Shown here in pieces: positions 24,251 to 32,105 of a DNA stretch of 41,431 bases. A program made the translations under genes and the position numbers. The notes below the pieces were generated by a model. That model saw only the letters and a list, made by a program, of their open reading frames with translations, did not search any database and was not told where the DNA came from. Each line of letters opens with the position of its first letter. The first letter of the stretch is position 1. Source of the DNA: a virus; IMG/VR virus record IMGVR_UViG_3300010354_005064, positions 1 through 41,431 of that record; one strand, 5' to 3'.

Positions 24251-25154
24251 GGTTACTAGTCGATGGGATCATCAAAACTCAATTAAGGTTGAATGGAACT
24301 TGGGTAAAAGATGCAACTATGATTGTAGTTACTGCCCTAGCTTGATACACGATAATACGTCAGAACACACGGATATTAATCTGTTAAAAAATGTAGTAGA
24401 TAAGTTAAGTATGATCGGTAAGCCCATTCGTTTAAGTCTAACGGGTGGTGAACCATGTGTACATCCTAAATTTCAAGAATTAATAATGTACGCTAGACAT
24501 AAAGGAATACACTGGATTAGCATAACAACTAACGGGACTCTTCCTTATGAATTTTATCGAATATTACCTGTTGATCAATATGTTTTTAGTATTCATTTTG
24601 AATATGATTGGTTGCGTGTATATAATACTATAAGTAAAATTGCAGATGCTACAAAGATTAAATTAATAGCACAGATTATGTGTCATCCAGAGCACATGGT
24701 AAATGCTATAACAGTATATGCACGATGCATATCTGATCAAATTCCTTGTACACTAAGACGTATACGTTGGACTCAAGGAGACCACGATGTTTTCGATGAT
24801 ATGAGATACAATTTGCACGATTTAGAATGGATTAAAGAACACGAAGCAACTGTTCAGGCAAATACTTTGTTGTTCTATAAAGATAAACCTATGGAACAAT
24901 TACATGCCAACGATGTAATTAAATTGCATCTGAATCAATACAATGGATGGACCTGTGCGGCTGGCATTGAAAGTTTAATGATTAACTGGGACGGTAACGT
25001 ACACCGAGCTACTTGTAGAGTTGGGGGGAGTTTAGGTAACATTTATAACGGTACATTTATAGTACCTTCAGAACCTGTTATATGCAATAGGAAATTTTGC
25101 ACTTGCGCCGCAGATATACCACTAACAAAATATGATAAAAACTACAGCAATTAA
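24243..25154 (+). CDS. Radical SAM enzyme, A-type, copy 1
   Basis: This 303-aa enzyme starts almost directly with the cluster motif CNYDCSYC (Cys24, 28, 31), then SLTGGEPCVHP and SITTNGT. A C-terminal Cys set follows (WTCAAGIES near 236, CRVGGSLGNIYNG, then CNRKFCTCAADIP) that should hold an auxiliary Fe-S cluster. The pattern W-x-C-x(n)-aromatic strand-DG-x(n)-C and a final CxxxxCxC is repeated at 28569 and, in part, at 31091; I call this set A-type. It is the second gene of operon G. The sequence IHFEYDWLRVYNTI after the TNG motif matches VHHEFANVKHIM in the copy at 28569. Confidence 0.86.
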   Translation: MFKVTSRWDHQNSIKVEWNLGKRCNYDCSYCPSLIHDNTSEHTDINLLKNVVDKLSMIGKPIRLSLTGGEPCVHPKFQELIMYARHKGIHWISITTNGTLPYEFYRILPVDQYVFSIHFEYDWLRVYNTISKIADATKIKLIAQIMCHPEHMVNAITVYARCISDQIPCTLRRIRWTQGDHDVFDDMRYNLHDLEWIKEHEATVQANTLLFYKDKPMEQLHANDVIKLHLNQYNGWTCAAGIESLMINWDGNVHRATCRVGGSLGNIYNGTFIVPSEPVICNRKFCTCAADIPLTKYDKNYSN

Positions 25155-26181
25155 GTTAATTAACAAACTAGAACCGATGATGATCACTTGGGAAATTGGT
25201 CGCAGATGTAATTATGACTGTAGTTATTGTGAGGCTACCCGGCATAATAATTTCAGTAAACATCGAACCTTTGAAGAGATGAAGGCTACATTAGAATTCA
25301 TCAAAGAATATGTTAAACTTTATAATTGTGACAAAGTTAACATTAACTTCACTGGCGGCGAACCGACTAACAATCCAATCTTTTTTGATTTTGCGGATTA
25401 TGCAAAAACACAAGGCAACTTTGGATTAGGGTTAACTACTAACGGCGCTTTTAGTACTAAGTTTATAGACAATATCGTAAAAAACTTTAACTGGGTAACT
25501 GTTAGCTATCATGCAGAATCAAATCAGAAATTAAAAGATAATGTTTTACAGAATATTAAAGAACTTAGCAACAAGGATATTAGATTATCTGTTAATGTAA
25601 TGATGCATACTGATTACTGGGAAGAAACTGTTAACGTGTGTGAAATATTAAAGGAGTGGGGTGTTAAATTTAATCCTCGCCCTATTGGTGATGGTAACAT
25701 AACCGTTAAGGGTTGGTTCTTAGACACAGACGGAACACTACGTAGAACAAGTCAAGAATATACTACAGAGCAACAAGAATGGTATTTTAACTTTATGGAT
25801 ATTCCAAATCCTGCTGACACTAACAGAGAAGGAACAGAATTAGGACGAAATTGCTGCGGAGGACGTTGCATCCAAGGTAAAGTAAACAACGAGTGGACTA
25901 ATGTTAAACTTGTAGATACACACTTCAAAAGTTGGTACTGCGGTGTAAACAAATACTTTTTACATATAGATCACGAAACAGAAGCTGTTTATCATCATCA
26001 GACCTGCAAGGCAAAGTTTGATGGTACTAAAGGACCAATTGGTTATTTGTTTGACACATCTGCATTGTTACAGTATGTGAAAGACAATAAAGATACTGTT
26101 ATTAGATGTCCTAATGAGAGATGTGGTTGTGGAATGTGCATCCAAAAAGCAGAGACTCTAGACGAATACAAACTACTCTAA
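25132..26181 (+). CDS. Radical SAM enzyme, B-type, copy 1
   Basis: This 349-aa enzyme has CNYDCSYC (Cys26, 30, 33), NFTGGEPTNNP and LTTNGA, then VSYHAESNQK. The C-terminal half is Cys-rich: GRNCCGGRCIQG near 240, SWYCGVNKYF, TCKAKFDGTKGPIGYL and finally CPNERCGCGMCIQKAETLDEY. These should ligate one or two auxiliary clusters. The paralogue at 27425 repeats each of these blocks. It overlaps the previous gene by 23 nt and ends 9 bp inside the convergent twitch gene at 26173. Confidence 0.86.
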   Translation: MIKTTAIKLINKLEPMMITWEIGRRCNYDCSYCEATRHNNFSKHRTFEEMKATLEFIKEYVKLYNCDKVNINFTGGEPTNNPIFFDFADYAKTQGNFGLGLTTNGAFSTKFIDNIVKNFNWVTVSYHAESNQKLKDNVLQNIKELSNKDIRLSVNVMMHTDYWEETVNVCEILKEWGVKFNPRPIGDGNITVKGWFLDTDGTLRRTSQEYTTEQQEWYFNFMDIPNPADTNREGTELGRNCCGGRCIQGKVNNEWTNVKLVDTHFKSWYCGVNKYFLHIDHETEAVYHHQTCKAKFDGTKGPIGYLFDTSALLQYVKDNKDTVIRCPNERCGCGMCIQKAETLDEYKLL

Positions 26182-27432
26182 CCAGTCTATTTCAGGAAAT
26201 GCTTCTTTAAAATTTAATCCCCGACGACGATCATACTCAACAATAAATTCTTTTAGTGCTGTACAACCTTCTGTTTGTCCAGTATCGTAATAAGTTAATA
26301 TCTGCTCAAATCGTAATTTAGTTTGTTCATTACTAATATTGGCCTTTATATAATCTAAACTTTCAACAATTCTGTGTCTATTGTTCAAAGGTAAAAGCCT
26401 TACATCAAAAAAGGCAGGATGTCTAATATACTTAGGCATAACAATTATCCTTCTTACACCAAACTCATCTGCAAAGGACTTTAAATCCTGTAACATGCCA
26501 GTGTAGCTATAAGGAGACAAAACTGTGTAAGTAGACATCACACCTATTTTAACGTTTTGCGTAGATGATAAAATCTTCCTAATGTTGTTTATCCACTGGT
26601 TGTAATTTAGACCGTGTCTTAGATACTCTGCTTGCAGTCCTTTAGCTTCGTTACTAGTGTATATAGACACACTCGAAACAAGATTTCTTTCTTCTATTTG
26701 TTTTAAGAGATCAATTAATTTATCGATCAATTTATCTTCAACACACAAATTGCTATTGATGTTAACATTTAGATTTTTATTTGGATGTGCAATGATGTAT
26801 TCTAAACAGCGATATGTGTCTTTAATCATTAAAGGTTCGCCACCGTTAATAACTAGGTTATATAGACCAGGATATATCTCTTTAAACCATTGCCAAAAAT
26901 ATTCAGAATAGAGATTCTCAGAAGCTATCCTTTGAACATCGTTAGGAATAGAATTGTAGTTGTTAGGATACACTCCCTCTTCTTCAATATCTTTAACCCA
27001 TGTGCTACTGCTCTGTGGACCACAATAACTACATGCTAAATTGCAGACATTGTTAAATGACACATCAACAGAAGTTGGTTTAAAATCTTGTCCCCAATCA
27101 TTAATAATAGAATCGTAATGTTTTAAACTTCTCTCCCTACCGCTAACTATAATTCTATCACTTACGCCACCCTGTTTTTCAACAGAAGAACAAAAGTTAC
27201 ACTCGTCAGGCCAATCCCCTTGTATCATTATTTTCCTTTGTTCTTTTTTATATGGAGTATTGTGGATAGCGTGTATGTTCTTTTTAACTTCTTCAAGAGG
27301 AATGGTATGACCCGGACAATGATGGCAACTGTTGGTTACTCCCCTTTGAAGATGAAAGACAGCACTTGTCCATTTTTCTAAACAGAATCCTAGACCGATC
27401 TTGTCTAACTTTAACTTTACATCTTTAGACAC
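26173..27432 (-). CDS. Twitch-type radical SAM enzyme, copy 3
   Basis: This 419-aa member of the twitch-type set has an N-terminal Cys domain (FCLEKWTSAVFHLQRG, CHHC at 36-39, CNFC at 78-81) and a radical SAM core with CNLACSYC (Cys130, 134, 137) and VINGGEPLM. Near residue 140 it has GPQSSSTWVKDIE, similar to SPHDSSQWVGDHK in copy 1 and to GDSTSW in copy 2. The C-terminus NFKEAFPEIDWL matches copy 1. It uses a GTG start that overlaps the upstream gene. Last gene of operon H, facing operon G tail-to-tail. Confidence 0.87.
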   Translation of the reverse strand: MSKDVKLKLDKIGLGFCLEKWTSAVFHLQRGVTNSCHHCPGHTIPLEEVKKNIHAIHNTPYKKEQRKIMIQGDWPDECNFCSSVEKQGGVSDRIIVSGRERSLKHYDSIINDWGQDFKPTSVDVSFNNVCNLACSYCGPQSSSTWVKDIEEEGVYPNNYNSIPNDVQRIASENLYSEYFWQWFKEIYPGLYNLVINGGEPLMIKDTYRCLEYIIAHPNKNLNVNINSNLCVEDKLIDKLIDLLKQIEERNLVSSVSIYTSNEAKGLQAEYLRHGLNYNQWINNIRKILSSTQNVKIGVMSTYTVLSPYSYTGMLQDLKSFADEFGVRRIIVMPKYIRHPAFFDVRLLPLNNRHRIVESLDYIKANISNEQTKLRFEQILTYYDTGQTEGCTALKEFIVEYDRRRGLNFKEAFPEIDWLE

Positions 27433-28582
27433 GTTTAAAATACCTAGTCATCATAGTGTTGTATGTGTCTAGCGTTTTAGCCTTAGGAGCACATAACCCA
27501 CAGAAACACATTTTCTTTTTACAAATCATTACAGGTCGTGTTCCTGTAGTAATTTCTTCTCGCATTTTATCTAAAATCTTTCTTGCATCTTTTAGATATC
27601 CCATAGGACCAACTTTACCATCAAATCTCATTCGACAGTCTTTATTATGTCTTATGCTTTGATCATCTTGTTTTACAAAAACAAAAAACCTATTAATGCT
27701 ACAATGCCAATCTTTGAATCTGTTGTCTTTTACAAAGAATACTGTATCATTAAAATTACCATTGGTGCAGAGTGTTTCTCCACCGCAACAGGCTCTTCCA
27801 ACATTTGTTAAATTAACCTTATAACTAACAACCTTTTTAATTAGACCCTTAACCTTATCACGGAATTTAATTTTTGGTTTTTCTATAACAATTCCGGGCA
27901 ACGGCTTCTTGCTTTTACGTTTATATTCTCCATCAAACCACTGAACTTGTTCTGCTGTATAGTTGTACTTTCTTGTAGACCAACCCCAATGGTCTAACTG
28001 TCTCGGCAAATACTTTATTCCGTTTTCTTTACAGAATTCTATAAATGATAGATTCTTGTGAAACAAGGGAGCATTCATCAAAACAGCAACATGGTATCCT
28101 TTTCCTGTTTGATGTAATGCTAACACATTTCTTCTAAACTGTTCTTCTTGTTTGTCACTATTCTCTGCATGGTAACTAACTGTAAAGAAGTCAATTAGCT
28201 CTATGCTCCTGTCCCAAACTTTGGTAGTAGCAATGGCATTAGTAATTAAACCTAAATGAAGAACCCAGTTATCTTTATACTTTGCTTCGTACTCTTTACG
28301 AATGTATTCTAAAATCTCAATAAAGTTAGGATGATAGATTGCTTCACCGCCAAACAAGTTAAAAATAACTTTTTTATAGTTAAGTGCGCTGTCAATAAAA
28401 TTTATATCAGCGTACTCTAGTAAAAAGTCAACTGTTTCTAAGCACTCCTTTAAAGAAGGATGTTTTTTTCTGTTATCGTGGCTACCACAGTACCCGCAAT
28501 CTAAATTACATTTTAGAGTTAGTTCCCAATCCATGTGAAAGATTTGAGGATTAACTGGTTCTAATCTATTAAAGTCTGGCAT
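27425..28582 (-). CDS. Radical SAM enzyme, B-type, copy 2
   Basis: This 385-aa protein has CNLDCGYC (Cys25, 29, 32), FNLFGGEAIYHP (GGEA instead of GGEP) and the segment TVSYHAENSDK. In the C-terminal half, GRACCGGETLC, DWHCSINRFF, DCRMRFDGKVGPMGYL and CKKKMCFCGLCAPKAKTLDTY align block by block with the protein at 25132. An extra basic stretch lies near residues 225-260. The shared Cys blocks make these two a defined subfamily, with auxiliary clusters expected. It overlaps the upstream gene by 14 nt in operon H. Confidence 0.86.
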   Translation of the reverse strand: MPDFNRLEPVNPQIFHMDWELTLKCNLDCGYCGSHDNRKKHPSLKECLETVDFLLEYADINFIDSALNYKKVIFNLFGGEAIYHPNFIEILEYIRKEYEAKYKDNWVLHLGLITNAIATTKVWDRSIELIDFFTVSYHAENSDKQEEQFRRNVLALHQTGKGYHVAVLMNAPLFHKNLSFIEFCKENGIKYLPRQLDHWGWSTRKYNYTAEQVQWFDGEYKRKSKKPLPGIVIEKPKIKFRDKVKGLIKKVVSYKVNLTNVGRACCGGETLCTNGNFNDTVFFVKDNRFKDWHCSINRFFVFVKQDDQSIRHNKDCRMRFDGKVGPMGYLKDARKILDKMREEITTGTRPVMICKKKMCFCGLCAPKAKTLDTYNTMMTRYFKRV

Positions 28583-29546
28583 GTTTTCTTATTGTGATTT
28601 CACTTGTGCATCCACATAAACTCTGCTGGCATATTACAGGAATAATCTTTGGGGAGAATTGTTTGCAGAATTGTTCATCGTATAAATTGTAGTAACTACT
28701 TAGTCCATAGATTTGTTGTCTACAGTTTCCTGATATGGTACCGTCTTGAAATATTTCTATATGATCAACACCGAGATTACATTGCCACCCTTTAAATTTA
28801 TTTAAATCGTGTAACATAAACCAACCATTATTGGAAACCTTAAATTGCTTACCATAATCATCTACAACATCAACTCGTGTTCTAAACATTGGATTTTTTA
28901 AAGTTTTCCAATACCAAAATAAATTTGGAATACGCTTAAGGTTTAAAATTAAATATTTTTTTTGCTCTTTAGAATATCTAGTTTGTCCGTTGAAGTGAAC
29001 ACTTTTTGCAATAATAGGCCAACGCTTCTTACTACCTTTCATTTGTTTAACTATAGATTTACATTTTTCAAAATGATCAGGATCCATCATTACATTGCAA
29101 ACAACACTAACATCTAAGTTGTATAACAGGTCCGACACTGCCATTATGTGTTTTACATTTGCAAACTCATGATGAACTGAAATTTCTATAGTGTCAAACA
29201 CCTTACAATTATCTTGCCACCAATCTAGTTTACGTGTTCCGTTTGTAGAGATATTAATAATAGCATCATATTTCTCCTTTAAAAAGAAACATAGCTCGGG
29301 TAGGTCCTTCCATAAGGTAGGTTCTCCACCAATAAGATAAAACTGAAATTTAGTTTTTCCGTTTCTTTTATAATGATCTAACAAATGTCCTAGATTTTTT
29401 TTAACTAGATTAATGTTTGGCCAAGGATGTGTTCCTTCATTACTACCTGGAAAACAATATGAGCACTTATGATTGCACAAATTGCCTAGCATAAATTCTA
29501 TTCTAAGCAAGTCAGCAGGATAGTTATTTTTAATTTCTTTTATCAA
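28569..29546 (-). CDS. Radical SAM enzyme, A-type, copy 2
   Basis: This 325-aa enzyme has CNHKCSYC (Cys24, 28, 31), FYLIGGEPTLWKDL and NISTNGTRK. Its C-terminal Cys set, WQCNLGVDHIEIFQDGTISG, NCRQQIYG and CQQSLCGCTSEITIRKH, matches the A-type protein at 24243. The start is a TTG at 29546, overlapping the upstream TGA as TTGA, and it is supported by AGGAAAG just upstream. No ATG is available nearby. Fourth gene of operon H. Together with 27425 and 26173 it forms the same A/B/twitch trio as operon G. Confidence 0.86.
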   Translation of the reverse strand: MIKEIKNNYPADLLRIEFMLGNLCNHKCSYCFPGSNEGTHPWPNINLVKKNLGHLLDHYKRNGKTKFQFYLIGGEPTLWKDLPELCFFLKEKYDAIINISTNGTRKLDWWQDNCKVFDTIEISVHHEFANVKHIMAVSDLLYNLDVSVVCNVMMDPDHFEKCKSIVKQMKGSKKRWPIIAKSVHFNGQTRYSKEQKKYLILNLKRIPNLFWYWKTLKNPMFRTRVDVVDDYGKQFKVSNNGWFMLHDLNKFKGWQCNLGVDHIEIFQDGTISGNCRQQIYGLSSYYNLYDEQFCKQFSPKIIPVICQQSLCGCTSEITIRKHARL

Positions 29547-30139
29547 AACTTCTTTCCTATAATCATAAATCTTTTGTACAAAGGCAAGTCTAATTCATCT
29601 GCAAACAAGACATTTTCTAAACCGCATTGTTCTTTAAAATCTTCTAAACTCTGTGCTGTTCTAACGTGTTCTGGAATTTCGTAATTGTTGCTTTGAAGTA
29701 CTAATAACCTGTCATGCGGTAAACTAGACTTCCATAGGTCAAATTTTTGTTGTGTAATATGTTCACACGATGTGTTAATAATAATGTCTGCGTCGCTTCT
29801 AATGTCACACATATCTCCAGTAACTGCTCTAAATTTTCCTGCAATTTCTTCTTTTTTATTCATCAAAATTGCAACAGGTTCACAGTCGGGATCTATATCA
29901 ATACTACGTATAGTAGTTATTGGTATATTGCTTTGAAATAACATACTAGCCAACACGCCAACCCAACCGCCGTGGATGTCAATACTAGATCCAAAATGAA
30001 CATGTTCATCTAAACATTCTATTAGCCATTCTTTACTGTGAAGTTGGCCCTTCCAAAATGCGTCAAGGGTGCGTATAGGATATTTGCTTTCTCGAATAGC
30101 GCACATCCAAAAGTGTAAATGTTCAAGATCTATTTTCAA
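29543..30139 (-). CDS. Probable SAM-dependent methyltransferase, 198 aa
   Basis: The middle of the protein reads as a class I methyltransferase: SIDIHGGWVGVLASML (residues about 52-67) at the motif I position, then IRSIDIDPDCEPVAILMN with an acidic residue ending strand 2, FRAVTGDMCDI, and ADIIINTSCEHI as motif IV (NTSCEH in place of a DPPY-type motif). The glycine motif is GGWVG instead of the usual GxGxG, so the fold is likely but the activity is less sure. The start is TTG with AGGAG about 7 nt upstream. It sits between radical SAM genes in operon H. Confidence 0.7.
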   Translation of the reverse strand: MKIDLEHLHFWMCAIRESKYPIRTLDAFWKGQLHSKEWLIECLDEHVHFGSSIDIHGGWVGVLASMLFQSNIPITTIRSIDIDPDCEPVAILMNKKEEIAGKFRAVTGDMCDIRSDADIIINTSCEHITQQKFDLWKSSLPHDRLLVLQSNNYEIPEHVRTAQSLEDFKEQCGLENVLFADELDLPLYKRFMIIGKKF

Positions 30140-31103
30140 ATTGGGCTCCTAACTTGTCAAACTTTCCGCATTGCTTACTGCATTCTTGTAGACCAGTTTT
30201 CCAAGCAGTTTCTATTTTATTAAAAAAATTACTTTCAAAAATTTCTTGCAAATTTTGATCACATAGATTTGGAAACTCTCCAATTTTATCCATATATTCT
30301 ATTCTGTTTTCTTGTCTCGGTAACTGCCAAGACAAATCCAACCAACAACAAGGACTAACATTACCGTCAGCACTTACATAAATCTGTTTGTACTTTTGTG
30401 CTTTACAATCTACTTGGCAGGTAAACTTAGAACTTACTTGGTTAGATAAAACTTTACTTTTTTCTGTAGGGTATAGAATATGTGTTGTTCGGCCAAGATC
30501 ATCTAAAACATTAAATTTTTCATTGATAAATCTTGTAGTATGTTTAACTTGAAAATTTTTAAAATTCATCCGACTAGCCATAAGCTGGCAAGCGTCTATT
30601 TGATTTTCATTGTGTTGGAATGCCAGCATGTGCCACTCTGCTTCGCCGCCTGCCTGAATAAATGCTGTAGCATTTTCAATAACCTTGTCAAAACTAGTAC
30701 CTATTCTATATAATAAGTGAGTGTCTTTTAAGCCATCGATACCAAAAACTACTCGAGTTTTTGTATAGGCTAATTGTTCCCACCATTGTAAACTTCTAGC
30801 ACTACCATTAGTGTGCATAGATAGTTTTATTGTAGGGTTTGTTTCTTTAATGTATTGCAGAATTGTAAGACAATCTTGTGCGATTATAGGATCGCCTAAA
30901 TTTCCGCACAGAAACAAACTATCTAGTTGTTTTAAAAATGTTATAGGAAACCATTCTTTAAAAGTTTTTAAATCAATTTCTGTTTCTGTTATTAAAGGAT
31001 TTATGGGGCCGCCGTTGATACGTCGTGGGCACATTGGACAACGTGCTTGACATTTGCTAGTAAGTTCTAGGTGAACATTTTTTATATCTTCTAATTCATA
31101 CAT
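30123..31103 (-). CDS. Radical SAM enzyme with SPASM-like tail, copy 2
   Basis: This 326-aa paralogue of the protein at 17057 has CQARCPMC (Cys18, 22, 25), LFLCGNLGDPI in the GGE position, HTNGSARSLQWWEQLA, FGIDGLKDTHLLYRIGT and a C-terminal cluster block CKAQKYKQIYVSADGNVSPCC plus CSKQCG. Copy 1 shares almost every one of these blocks. Both lack the canonical GGEP and have G-N-x-G-D-P, as some SPASM peptide-modifying enzymes do. Second gene of operon H. Confidence 0.88.
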   Translation of the reverse strand: MYELEDIKNVHLELTSKCQARCPMCPRRINGGPINPLITETEIDLKTFKEWFPITFLKQLDSLFLCGNLGDPIIAQDCLTILQYIKETNPTIKLSMHTNGSARSLQWWEQLAYTKTRVVFGIDGLKDTHLLYRIGTSFDKVIENATAFIQAGGEAEWHMLAFQHNENQIDACQLMASRMNFKNFQVKHTTRFINEKFNVLDDLGRTTHILYPTEKSKVLSNQVSSKFTCQVDCKAQKYKQIYVSADGNVSPCCWLDLSWQLPRQENRIEYMDKIGEFPNLCDQNLQEIFESNFFNKIETAWKTGLQECSKQCGKFDKLGAQFENRS

Positions 31104-32071
31104 TTTGGTATTTTACTATCAGCTGAACTTATACAGCTAGGTGTCGTACAAATTTTAGGTCTATCAAATAATTTAAAACCATCTGTTAATGTTCCTAATG
31201 ATTTATCGTGGCAACTATAACTACGTTTAACTTCATTTCCTCTTATTATAACACTTTGATATCCGCTATTACAAACCCAGCCTTTAAATTTATTGAATCC
31301 AAACGCATTAAATCTTTCGGCTTGATCAAAAAGATATTCTCGGCCTTCATTATCATAAAGAGCTATTTGATATATATCTTCTCCGATGGCATGCTGGGGA
31401 AATCCTGTACGCATTAATGAAATCATTTCATCTGTATACCCGTCTACAATAAAACTAGCAGTAGAATCACTTTGTGGTTTAAGTGTTACGTTTATTCCTT
31501 GATTATGAAATCTTTGACACCTTTCATAATATTCCCAAAACTTTTCAGGAACCATTACTTGGTTAACTGTAACGAAAACACTATTATACATTAGCCTGTG
31601 TATTTTTTCTATAAAGTCTTTTTCTTTAGCAAATTCGGCATGGTAACTGGCAGTAATACTTTTTCTGGCAAACATAGATACAGCATTAGACCAACTGCGC
31701 CACCAATTTTCACTAGGACTTAAATTCGTAGTCATGTGAATACTTTGATAAGGTGTTTCTATTCCGTCATCTAGATGATGTGTTAATTCTAATAAGCCTT
31801 TATAAGCAGTAGGTTCGCCTCCACTAAAACTCCAGTGAAATTGATTAAATCCATTTAGTCTTGCCTGACGTTTAATTTCGTCAACGGTTGTTTTATACAA
31901 ATCTATATTTTGATAATCGGGTGTATCTGATCTAGCATACGGCCAGCAATAACTGCATTTGTAGTTACAAAAACGTCCAATTATCCAACTTACAGAAAAT
32001 AACGGACGATCAAGCATAGTGCGTTGCCCAAATTTTACAATATTTTGGAAAGGAATGTGTTCGAAGCTCAT
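31091..32071 (-). CDS. Radical SAM enzyme, A-type-like, copy 3
   Basis: This 326-aa protein has CNYKCSYC (Cys35, 39, 42), WSFSGGEPTAYKGL and TTNLSPSENWW. The segment ITASYHAEFAKEK follows, and then a C-terminal set WVCNSGYQSVIIRGN, YSCHDKSLGTLTDG and CTTPSCISSADSKIPKC. The last block has the Cys spaced differently from the other A-type proteins. It begins operon H: the ATG lies 6 nt after a TGTAAATA element, and the start codon itself overlaps the -35 of the divergent sigma70-type promoter for the tRNA-like RNA. Its last codons overlap the next gene by 13 nt. Confidence 0.86.
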   Translation of the reverse strand: MSFEHIPFQNIVKFGQRTMLDRPLFSVSWIIGRFCNYKCSYCWPYARSDTPDYQNIDLYKTTVDEIKRQARLNGFNQFHWSFSGGEPTAYKGLLELTHHLDDGIETPYQSIHMTTNLSPSENWWRSWSNAVSMFARKSITASYHAEFAKEKDFIEKIHRLMYNSVFVTVNQVMVPEKFWEYYERCQRFHNQGINVTLKPQSDSTASFIVDGYTDEMISLMRTGFPQHAIGEDIYQIALYDNEGREYLFDQAERFNAFGFNKFKGWVCNSGYQSVIIRGNEVKRSYSCHDKSLGTLTDGFKLFDRPKICTTPSCISSADSKIPKCMN

Positions 32072-32099
32072 TGACTATATTTACAAACGGCTATATAAT
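32071..32099 (+). promoter_or_regulatory. Sigma70-type promoter of the tRNA-like RNA
   Basis: TTGACT (32071-32076), a 17-nt spacer and a perfect TATAAT (32094-32099) are followed 7 nt later by base 32106, the first base of the tRNA acceptor stem. This position fits a start of transcription exactly at the RNA's 5' end. Confidence 0.82.
32078..32085 (-). promoter_or_regulatory. Late promoter element, leaderless operon H
   Basis: TGTAAATA on the minus strand ends 6 nt before the start codon at 32071. It lies wholly inside the spacer of the divergent sigma70-type promoter, so late transcription of operon H and early transcription of the tRNA-like gene should exclude each other at this site. Confidence 0.65.
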
Positions 32100-32105
32100 A
32101 TAATC

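Noticed and set aside
2676-32071. RiPP precursor peptide for the radical SAM enzymes
   Set aside because: Genes in the island overlap or are separated by a few bases, apart from a 44-nt gap at 8723-8766 and two 40-nt promoter gaps. No room is left for a precursor gene. A precursor elsewhere in the genome cannot be excluded.
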